The translations under genes and the position numbers were made by a program. 64,000 nucleotides of DNA from an uncultured Methylococcaceae bacterium (GTDB lineage Bacteria; Pseudomonadota; Gammaproteobacteria; Methylococcales; Methylomonadaceae). The DNA is taken from assembly GCA_903938485.1 (NCBI GenBank), contig CAJADF010000089.1:30847-94846 (forward strand). Reading direction: 5' to 3'. Shown here one piece after another: positions 9,286-17,814 of this stretch. The first letter of the stretch is position 1. The number at the start of each line of letters is the position of its first letter. The notes below the pieces were generated by a model. That model made no database searches. It saw only the letters and a list, made by a program, of their open reading frames with translations, and was not told the DNA's origin.

Positions 9286-12200
9286 ATGACAACAACTTCA
9301 AATGCTTCTAGGCTAACTGCAAGTGCAGATATTTTTGATCCCATTAATCAATTGGGTGGAGGTTCTGCAGATGGATTGGCGGGTTTTGATATTTTAGATG
9401 CAACAACGGGTGTCAATAATGGCGTGAGCGACTTTTTGAGTCAATGGGTGCCTACCTTTAACGCTGATGGGTCGGTAGGTTTTGGTATAAGTGGTCCCAG
9501 TGGTTTTACTGTAAAAAACTTCGAACAACTTCAATATAGAACCAGAATTGGTGGCGTTACATCGGCCGTCATTAGCGTTGATATAGCGATTTACGTTAAA
9601 ACATTTAGTCCAGATATTACCCATCCAACCAATGTTTCTGTTAATAGCCCTATCGTATTAACCTTTAACGAATCAGTAAAATTAGGCGCATCCGGTCTTA
9701 TCGTATTGCATTCAGGTGATCCCGCCGGTACCAATGCCGTAGTTGCCTCCTCTTCAGCCATTTCAGGCACTAACCTTGATACGTTAACCATTACCCCCAG
9801 CAGTGCATTAACAGCGGGTACACATTATTATGTGACCTTAGCTAAGGATGCGGTATTAAGTACGACGGTATCTAATAAGCATGTATTTATGGGGGATGGT
9901 TCAACGAATGCCGGTGTTGTGCCTTTGTATGATTTTACGACCGCTCAGGCTCAGCCGGGTGTAGATGTTGCGACATTTTTATTAACGCCATCCGTTGCGA
10001 ATGCTATTGATGATACAGCCGCAAATATAGCCAATAACTTAGATGCTTTAGAAACCAATTATCTTAACATTATCAGCTTAACGCAAAGTCTTCCCGGTGC
10101 CTTAACGATTACTGCAACACAACTCAGTGCAGATACGCATGCTTTAGCTTTATTAAATAGTGGAACTTATACGTTAATGGTAACGGGCGTTACAGCGACT
10201 AATGCGGCAACCGTATTTGCAAATAGCCATGTATCATCATTTACGGTTTCTGATACAAGTTCTACTATCGCTAATAGTCTTGATATTTTACAAGCCAATA
10301 TTGCTAAGATTAGCTCAATTCATATTTCCGATAGCATTCCCGTATCTATTAATACGACCCAAGCAACTAATGATGCCGCTGTTTTAGCTTTAATTACTAA
10401 CGGCGGCGGCAGTTATGTGGTCGATACTTCTAATATCGCACCCACTTTAACTACGTTTAGTTCATCAGTTACCTCAGGTATTGAAAACACTCAAATCAAT
10501 ATTTCTTTTGATAATCTTAAAGCGAATAGCGATGCCAATGATGCGGACGGGACTGTCACTGCATTTAATATCAAATCAGTTAGTTCCGGCGCATTATTAA
10601 TAGGTACCGATGCCTCTTCTGCATTACCATGGAATGCAACAACAAACTTTATGATTGACGCAACACATCATGCCTTTTGGACGCCAGGCTTAAATGCAAA
10701 TGGTGTCACAAATGCGTTTACAGCGGTTGCTAAAGATAATGCCGGTTTAGAGTCTACAACACCCATTAATGCATCTGTGCATGTTTATCATAAGATTAGC
10801 GGCACGGCTAACTCGGAAAAACTGATTGGCACCGTCGCAGATGACCTTATTGATGCTGTCATCGGTAAAGATACTTTAACCGGTGGACTAGGGGCTGATA
10901 ATTATTTGATTGAGTCCGGTGACGATGTTATTAAAGATTTAGGCTATGGCGGTGATGGTAATCTATACGTTGCTAGCGGAGCCTCAGTTATTGCTACCTT
11001 GGCAGGTGATTTTGTCGCTAGCAAAACGTCAGGTAATGACGGAATTGCAAGCATTCTAGATATCGCTAATAACAATGTAAATTTAAGTCTTGCCACTGGT
11101 ATTAATGGTTTTACCGTTAATGCTTCAAAAAGCACCTCAGGCATCAGTTTAATCACTACATCAAATGCCGATACTATTTTGGGTAGTAAAGGCAACGACA
11201 CTATTTTGAGTGGCGATGGCGATGACTCGATCAATGGAGCCGAGGGTAATGACAGTATACTGGGTGGCTTAGGTAATGATTTGTTAAACGGCGGAAAAGG
11301 CGATGATACACTTGTGGGTGGTGCGGGTAGTAACATCTTAACAGGCGGTGCGGGTATAGATACCTTTATTACGGATGCTAATGCTAGCGATACTATTACC
11401 GATTTAAGCTTGGACGATTTATTAACGGTGGGGGCTAACGCTACCGTAACAGCCACGGCTTTAAAAGGCTGGCTAGCTAATGCAAGCACCGTTAATAATG
11501 GTTCTTTAATTATTAACACATTGGGGCCCGTTAATGTTTCAACGGTTACTGGTTCCGGCTCTATAATTATTAATAATGTAAGTCCTAAAAATCTAACCTT
11601 AACTGGTGGTAGTCAACCTACTCAAATAGTGGGTGGCATTGGTAAAGATATCTTAATTGCCGGCAATAGCCAAACTACATTAACTGGAGGTTTAGGCGAC
11701 GACACTTATATTGTTAACAATACTAATGTCGTAATTAATGAAGGCACTGATGCACCCATTAAAGGTGATTTAGTCAAAAGCTCAATTAATTATGCCTTAG
11801 ATGCTAATGTTGAAAACTTAACGTTAACCGGTAATATCGCTAATTTGGCGACGGGTAATCAATTAAATAATATTCTGATTGCTAATAATGTCGGAGACAC
11901 TTTAGATGGCGGCATTGGCAGTGATACGCTAATAGGCGGCTCAGGAGATGACACTTTTATGATTGATAGCCCAACTGACGTAGTGATTGATAAATTGGGC
12001 GGCACGGACACCGTTATTAGCTCGATTAGTTATGTCTTGGGCGCAACGATTGAGAACTTAACCTTAACGGGTACAAACGCTATTAACGGCACCGGTAATA
12101 AGCTAATAAATGTTATTACAGGTAATGATGGGGACAATATTTTAACGGCTGGAGCGGGTAATGCGACTATTATTGGTGGTTTAGGCAATGATACGATTAC

Positions 12201-12561
12201 GGGTGGTAAAGGCGTTAATACGCTAACAGGCGGAGATGGTAACGATAGCTTTGTATTTGGCAAAGGAAACGGTTTAACGACGATTACTGATTTTGTAAGC
12301 GGTAGTGATCATTTAAATATCAGCGCCACTGCTTTTAAAGGACTAACCCCAGGTATCCTTGATAAAGCCTATTTTGTAGCGAATACCAAGGGGCAGGCTG
12401 ATATAGGTAATATTCAACAGCATTTTATTTATAACACTGATAATGGCACCTTATATTTTGATGCAGATGGCGGCGGAATTAAATCCAGCCCTGTTTCTAT
12501 AGAGGTGCTAGGTACGTCAAGTCATCCTACCTTACTAGCAAATGATATTACGATCGTTTAG
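9286..12561 (+). CDS. RTX-like calcium-binding repeat protein with Ig-like (SbsA/Big_5-type) domain, putative type I secretion substrate
   Basis: 1091 aa; no N-terminal signal peptide; 'DITHPTNVSVNSPIVLTFNESV' Ig-like domain; repeated GGxGxDxL nonapeptides; C-terminal 'FIYNTDNGTLYFDADGGG...TLLANDITIV'. Confidence 0.85.
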   Translation: MTTTSNASRLTASADIFDPINQLGGGSADGLAGFDILDATTGVNNGVSDFLSQWVPTFNADGSVGFGISGPSGFTVKNFEQLQYRTRIGGVTSAVISVDIAIYVKTFSPDITHPTNVSVNSPIVLTFNESVKLGASGLIVLHSGDPAGTNAVVASSSAISGTNLDTLTITPSSALTAGTHYYVTLAKDAVLSTTVSNKHVFMGDGSTNAGVVPLYDFTTAQAQPGVDVATFLLTPSVANAIDDTAANIANNLDALETNYLNIISLTQSLPGALTITATQLSADTHALALLNSGTYTLMVTGVTATNAATVFANSHVSSFTVSDTSSTIANSLDILQANIAKISSIHISDSIPVSINTTQATNDAAVLALITNGGGSYVVDTSNIAPTLTTFSSSVTSGIENTQINISFDNLKANSDANDADGTVTAFNIKSVSSGALLIGTDASSALPWNATTNFMIDATHHAFWTPGLNANGVTNAFTAVAKDNAGLESTTPINASVHVYHKISGTANSEKLIGTVADDLIDAVIGKDTLTGGLGADNYLIESGDDVIKDLGYGGDGNLYVASGASVIATLAGDFVASKTSGNDGIASILDIANNNVNLSLATGINGFTVNASKSTSGISLITTSNADTILGSKGNDTILSGDGDDSINGAEGNDSILGGLGNDLLNGGKGDDTLVGGAGSNILTGGAGIDTFITDANASDTITDLSLDDLLTVGANATVTATALKGWLANASTVNNGSLIINTLGPVNVSTVTGSGSIIINNVSPKNLTLTGGSQPTQIVGGIGKDILIAGNSQTTLTGGLGDDTYIVNNTNVVINEGTDAPIKGDLVKSSINYALDANVENLTLTGNIANLATGNQLNNILIANNVGDTLDGGIGSDTLIGGSGDDTFMIDSPTDVVIDKLGGTDTVISSISYVLGATIENLTLTGTNAINGTGNKLINVITGNDGDNILTAGAGNATIIGGLGNDTITGGKGVNTLTGGDGNDSFVFGKGNGLTTITDFVSGSDHLNISATAFKGLTPGILDKAYFVANTKGQADIGNIQQHFIYNTDNGTLYFDADGGGIKSSPVSIEVLGTSSHPTLLANDITIV

Positions 12562-12794
12562 CTGTAGTGTTAACATCTAAGTATTATTAGTCATTTATCT
12601 ATGATTGAGGCGTTTCTACTTCGCCTCAATTTTCTACAAACCCTATAAGCTAAGAACACCTAGTCATTTTAATAAAAAAAGTTTCAACCAACCAGAAATC
12701 AATTATGACAAGAATATTATGCTTGCCAATTAATTACTTATCAGTTATAAATATACCATAAAATGTTAAATATATTAATTTAAAAACAGGTTCG

Positions 12795-15700
12795 TTGACT
12801 ATGGACATTATTAAACAACCCTCCAGACTAACTACAAGTGCTGATATCTTTGATCCATTGAGCATCATCAATGGCATCAATAATTATTTTGCAGATGGAT
12901 TGGCAGGGCTTGACATAGTTGATGCTACATCAGGATTTAGCCATGGTTTTTCAGATTTCTTAAGCCAATGGCCCCCCACTTATAATTCAGATGGATCGGT
13001 TAATTTTAACTTAATAAGTGGCGCCAGTGGCTTTACAGTAAAAAACTTTGAACAACTTGAATATACAAAAAATATCAACGGCATTACAACTACTTTAACC
13101 TTAGATTTAGCTATTTACGTTAAAACATTTAGCCCGGATATTACTTCACCAACTAACGTTTCTGTTAACGCCCCCATCGTTTTAACGTTTAACGAATCAA
13201 TCCAGATGGGATCTGGATTGATTCAATTGCACACAGACTCCTCTACTGGACCCGTTGTAGCTTCTAGCGCGGTAATATCGGGCATTAATAACGATACGCT
13301 AACGATTACGCCTATCAATACCTTATCGGCTGGCACACATTATTTCGTTACCTTAGATAAGGATGCCGTATTAAGTACAGCCGCATCTAACAAACATGTA
13401 TTTATGGGGGATGGTGCTGCGGGTGTTGGTGTAGTGCCAACCTATGACTTTACTACTGCACTAGCCATTGCTCCCGTTTCTGTTAGTGTTTTTCTGGGTA
13501 GCCCCTTACCGGGAGCAATAATCTCTGACAGTAGCGCCAATATCGCTAGTAACCTAGATAGGTTACACACAAATCTAGCCAATATCACCAGCATTACGCA
13601 AACCGGAACGCCCGCTCCCTTAGTCATCACCGCAAACCAACTTACAATTGATGCAGATGTATTAGCCAAAATAGGCACGGAAAACTACACACTAGCGATC
13701 AGTGATACAAGTTCTACTATCGCTAACAGTCTTGATATTTTACAAGCGAATATTGCTAAGATTAGCTCAATTCATATTTCCGATAGCATTCCTCTATCTA
13801 TTAATGCGACCATAGCGACTAATGATGCCGCTGCTTTAGCTTTAATTACTAACGGCGGCGGCAGTGTCTTTAATAATACGCTAGATGCGCGCGGCACAAA
13901 CACTGTTCAAAAAATAGTAGGTGGTAATGCCTCTGATTTAATTTACGCATCCAACTCCGCTTCTTTATTGTCAGGAGGTAATGGTAACGATACTATTATT
14001 GGTGGCAATGGCGATGATATTTTGCTGGGTGGTTCAGGCGATAATACCTTAACGGGTGGCCTAGGCTCAGATTTTTTTTCAGCAACGAGCACGGATACGA
14101 TTACCGACCTAGGAATAGGTGGTGATGATTTATATGTTGCAGTCGACGCTATTACCCATGTAACTTTAGGGGGAGATTTTACAGCCACTTTGGCCACTGA
14201 AAACAATGGTTTTACACAAATCAATACTAACGGCTTTAATATTGATTTAACTGAAGGATCACAAGGCACGACTGGTTTTAACATCTTAAACGGCAGTAAA
14301 TCTGCGAAAAGTACAATAACGGCTTCAATTGATAGCGACACCATTATATGCGGCCTTAGCAGTGACATAATCACTGGAAATGGCGGAGCTGATTCTTACA
14401 TATTCAACACAGAAAACTATAAGGTATCGAGCAACCCACTTGCCTATCCAACTATTACAGACTTCAAGTCCGGTGATAAACTTAAATTTCAGGTCCCAGA
14501 GCCTGATGAATCAGATTCAACGGCCCCTGCTCTTTTTGATACTTTTGGCCAACTTAAAGCCAATGATGTTGGTTTTTACACTAGCACTGATGGCTCAGGC
14601 CTAGCAATCGATCCAGAGAACCGTTTAATTTACAACCTAACAACCGGCATACTCACTTTTGATCCTGATGGTAATGGTCAAAATTCAGCTATACCCATTG
14701 CGAAGTTTAGCTCTCAAACTATTTTAAAAGCCACCGATATTATTATACTGGTTGATAATGAACAAACGGGGACTGTAACTATTAGTGGCAAGGCAATTCA
14801 AGGACAAATTTTAACCGCAACTAATGACTTAATTGATCCTAACGGCATGGCTACCCCAGTAACCTATCAATGGTTTGCTAATGCAACGGCTATTAGTGGT
14901 GCCACTGGCTCAACACTATTACTCAGTGAAGATTTATTAGATAAAAATATTACCGTACAATCTGCTTATACCGACTTATTAGGTACCCTAGAAAATAACA
15001 TGAGCTTTGCTACAGATCCTGTGGCAGGTCCCAATGATCCTCCCTCACAAGACCTTGTTATTGCTAAAGGAGCAGAAAACATTGGAGCACTTAACTATAA
15101 CATTCCAATTTCTTTTGCTAGTTTAAATGCACAAGTTAGAGCAGTTGACCCTGTCGATACTAATAACTCTTTTACAATTGCAGCGCTAAGCTCTGGCAGT
15201 TTAAAAATTGGCGCTGACGCTAGTAGCGCAACTCCATGGAACAAATCTAATAACTACACCATCGATGCTACACACAAAGCGTTTTGGACACCTGATATAT
15301 ACGCCAATGGCGCCTTAACTGCATTTAAAGCGATCGGTAAAGATTCTCATGGTGACACATCGCAAATTGCTATTCATGCAATGGTATTAGTTACCCCAGT
15401 TAATAACATTCCATACTTTAACGCTACCCCTAAGGCTATTAACTATACTGAAAACCACTTTAACGATACTTTTGCGCGAAGTAGCGGTAAATTAAATGCA
15501 TCAGATCATGACGCTGAACAATCTATAAGCTATGGCATTAAAAATGGCGTTGTAAGCCCAGATGGGACCACAATAAGCCAAACTAACGCTTTTGGTACAT
15601 TAACCGTTCAAAAATCCACAGGCAATTATGATTTTAGCCCCAATGCAACAGGATTTGCCGCATTAACAAAAGACACGTCAACTTCATTTAGTATGACTGT

Positions 15701-16277
15701 ATCAGACAGTATCGCTCCAGCAGTAACCACTAAATTGACGATTTCTGTTCAACAAGAAGGCCTAATCGGAACAGATGGCAATGACACCTTAAATGTAATT
15801 AGTGGCAATAATTTCATCAATGGCTTTGGCGGCAACGATATCTTAAATGGAGGCAGAGGAAATGACGTGCTTAACGGCGGCAAAGGCAATGATGTAATTA
15901 ACGCTGGCACAGGTAATGAGACCTTAATTGGTGGTCTAGGTAAAGATGAACTAACGGGTAATTCTTCTGGTAAGGATACTTTTAAATTTTACACCACCAC
16001 AGAAAGTGTGCCAGGTAAAAATCACGACAGTATTAGCAACTTTACACAAAGCCAAGACTTAATAGATTTATCTAGCATTGATGCAAATACTAAAATTGCG
16101 GGAGACCAGGCCTTCACATTTGTAGGCGGCCACCCTTTTGCTGGTAAAGCTGGAGAACTTCATTACATTAATGGTGTTTTATCTGCAGACACTAACGGTG
16201 ATGCTAAGGCAGATTTTGAGGTTGCAATAACGCTAGTTGGTACAACTACGCTAACAACTGCAGACTTTGTTTTATAA
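12795..16277 (+). CDS. RTX-like calcium-binding repeat protein, paralog of 9286-12561
   Basis: 1160 aa; same N-terminal and Ig-like modules, RTX nonapeptides ('GGNGNDTIIGGNGDDILLGG'), serralysin-like C-terminus. Likely ATG at 12801. Confidence 0.85.
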   Translation: MTMDIIKQPSRLTTSADIFDPLSIINGINNYFADGLAGLDIVDATSGFSHGFSDFLSQWPPTYNSDGSVNFNLISGASGFTVKNFEQLEYTKNINGITTTLTLDLAIYVKTFSPDITSPTNVSVNAPIVLTFNESIQMGSGLIQLHTDSSTGPVVASSAVISGINNDTLTITPINTLSAGTHYFVTLDKDAVLSTAASNKHVFMGDGAAGVGVVPTYDFTTALAIAPVSVSVFLGSPLPGAIISDSSANIASNLDRLHTNLANITSITQTGTPAPLVITANQLTIDADVLAKIGTENYTLAISDTSSTIANSLDILQANIAKISSIHISDSIPLSINATIATNDAAALALITNGGGSVFNNTLDARGTNTVQKIVGGNASDLIYASNSASLLSGGNGNDTIIGGNGDDILLGGSGDNTLTGGLGSDFFSATSTDTITDLGIGGDDLYVAVDAITHVTLGGDFTATLATENNGFTQINTNGFNIDLTEGSQGTTGFNILNGSKSAKSTITASIDSDTIICGLSSDIITGNGGADSYIFNTENYKVSSNPLAYPTITDFKSGDKLKFQVPEPDESDSTAPALFDTFGQLKANDVGFYTSTDGSGLAIDPENRLIYNLTTGILTFDPDGNGQNSAIPIAKFSSQTILKATDIIILVDNEQTGTVTISGKAIQGQILTATNDLIDPNGMATPVTYQWFANATAISGATGSTLLLSEDLLDKNITVQSAYTDLLGTLENNMSFATDPVAGPNDPPSQDLVIAKGAENIGALNYNIPISFASLNAQVRAVDPVDTNNSFTIAALSSGSLKIGADASSATPWNKSNNYTIDATHKAFWTPDIYANGALTAFKAIGKDSHGDTSQIAIHAMVLVTPVNNIPYFNATPKAINYTENHFNDTFARSSGKLNASDHDAEQSISYGIKNGVVSPDGTTISQTNAFGTLTVQKSTGNYDFSPNATGFAALTKDTSTSFSMTVSDSIAPAVTTKLTISVQQEGLIGTDGNDTLNVISGNNFINGFGGNDILNGGRGNDVLNGGKGNDVINAGTGNETLIGGLGKDELTGNSSGKDTFKFYTTTESVPGKNHDSISNFTQSQDLIDLSSIDANTKIAGDQAFTFVGGHPFAGKAGELHYINGVLSADTNGDAKADFEVAITLVGTTTLTTADFVL

Positions 16278-16279
16278 TT

Positions 16280-17800
16280 TTAATTAAAAGAAACGACGGG
16301 GATTTTACCTATTTTACCCTGCCAGATTTTAGGGGCAATCTGATGAATAGATTGTCCTTGCGCATCAACTGCCACTGTCACTGGCATCTCTTCTACCACA
16401 AATTCATGAATCGCTTCCATGCCCAAGTCTGCAAAGGCGACTATGCGTGATTTTTTAATGGCTTTTGAGACTAAATAAGCAGCACCACCCACCGCCATTA
16501 AGTAAACCGCTTGATGTTTTTTTATGGAATCAATGGCTACTTGGCCGCGCTCTGACTTACCTATCATACCAATTAAGCCAGTGCTAGCTAACATGATTTC
16601 GGTAAACTTATCCATACGCGTTGCTGTCGTTGGCCCTGCAGGTCCAACGACTTCATCACGCACTGGATCAACAGGCCCTACATAGTAAATAAACTTATTA
16701 GTGAAATCGACGGGGAGTTGTTCTCCTCGTTCTATCATATCGGCTAAACGTTTATGGGCGGCATCACGACCGGTTAGTAGGGTACCACTTAATAATAAGG
16801 TTTCACCCAATTGCCAAGTCGCCATTTCTGCCGAAGTTACCGTATCCAGATTAACCCGTCGCGCAGTCGCACCCGCCTCCCATGAAATACTAGGCCAATC
16901 TGCTAAGCGCGGAGGTTTAAATTCTGCAGGTCCAGAGCCATCTAAAACAAAATGTGTATGCCGAGTCGCAGCACAATTCGGAATAATAGCTACCGGTTTA
17001 TTGGCCGCATGAGTAGGATAATCTTTAATTTTTATATCTAATACAGTCGTTAAACCGCCTAAGCCTTGCGCACCTATACCTAAGGCATTTACCTTCTCGT
17101 AAAGCTCTAAGCGTAATTCATCTAGGGCATTACTTGCACCCTTAGCAATAAGATCTTGAATATCAATAGATTCCATACAAGCTTCTTTCGCCAACAACAT
17201 GGCTTTTTCTGCAGTACCGCCAATGCCAATACCTAAAATACCCGGAGGACACCAACCAGCGCCCATCGTAGGCACGGTTTTAAGCACCCAATCGACAATA
17301 CTGTCAGAGGGATTCAACATCACAAACTTGGATTTTGCCTCAGAGCCACCGCCTTTTGCGGCGATTTCAACTTCTACCTTATCACCCAAAACCAACTCTA
17401 TATGCACTACAGCAGGCGTATTATCTTGAGTATTAATACGTTTACCAGCTGGGTCTTTAAGGATAGAAGCGCGTAACACATTATCAGGATGGCTATATGC
17501 TTGCCTTACCCCCTGATTAACCATCTCTAACACACTGAGTTGACTAGCCCATTGCACATCCATGCCCACTTTTAAAAACACCGTCACAATACCTGTGTCT
17601 TGGCAAATAGGCCGATGACCTTCCGCACATAAGCGCGAATTAATTAATATTTGCGCCATTGCATCTTTAGCGGCGGGACTTTGTTCTTTTTGATATGCCG
17701 CGTTTAGGGCTTGGATAAAATCAACAGGATGATAATAAGAAATATATTGCAAGGCATCTGCAATACTCTGAATAAAATCGGCTTCGCGTATCAACGTCAT
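16280..17800 (-). CDS. fumA: Fumarate hydratase class I (iron-sulfur dependent)
   Basis: 506 aa; 'RPICQDTGIVTVFLKVGM', 'APTMGAGWCPPGILGIGIGGTAEKAM'-like region, 'VVGPAGPTTATRMDKF'. Confidence 0.93.
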   Translation of the reverse strand: MTLIREADFIQSIADALQYISYYHPVDFIQALNAAYQKEQSPAAKDAMAQILINSRLCAEGHRPICQDTGIVTVFLKVGMDVQWASQLSVLEMVNQGVRQAYSHPDNVLRASILKDPAGKRINTQDNTPAVVHIELVLGDKVEVEIAAKGGGSEAKSKFVMLNPSDSIVDWVLKTVPTMGAGWCPPGILGIGIGGTAEKAMLLAKEACMESIDIQDLIAKGASNALDELRLELYEKVNALGIGAQGLGGLTTVLDIKIKDYPTHAANKPVAIIPNCAATRHTHFVLDGSGPAEFKPPRLADWPSISWEAGATARRVNLDTVTSAEMATWQLGETLLLSGTLLTGRDAAHKRLADMIERGEQLPVDFTNKFIYYVGPVDPVRDEVVGPAGPTTATRMDKFTEIMLASTGLIGMIGKSERGQVAIDSIKKHQAVYLMAVGGAAYLVSKAIKKSRIVAFADLGMEAIHEFVVEEMPVTVAVDAQGQSIHQIAPKIWQGKIGKIPVVSFN

Positions 17801-17814
17801 AGATTATATTTAGC

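Noticed and set aside
11160-11350. Tandem-repeat DNA in the RTX region as a possible CRISPR or minisatellite
   Set aside because: Period-27 pattern is explained by the nonapeptide GGxGxDxUx coding repeats; no spacer structure
10944-11519. 191-aa minus-strand ORF inside the first RTX gene
   Set aside because: Pro/Leu/Ser-rich translation is the mirror of GGxGxD repeats; codon-bias artefact, no RBS or family match
13943-14374. 143-aa minus-strand ORF inside the second RTX gene
   Set aside because: Same antisense artefact of glycine/aspartate-rich repeats
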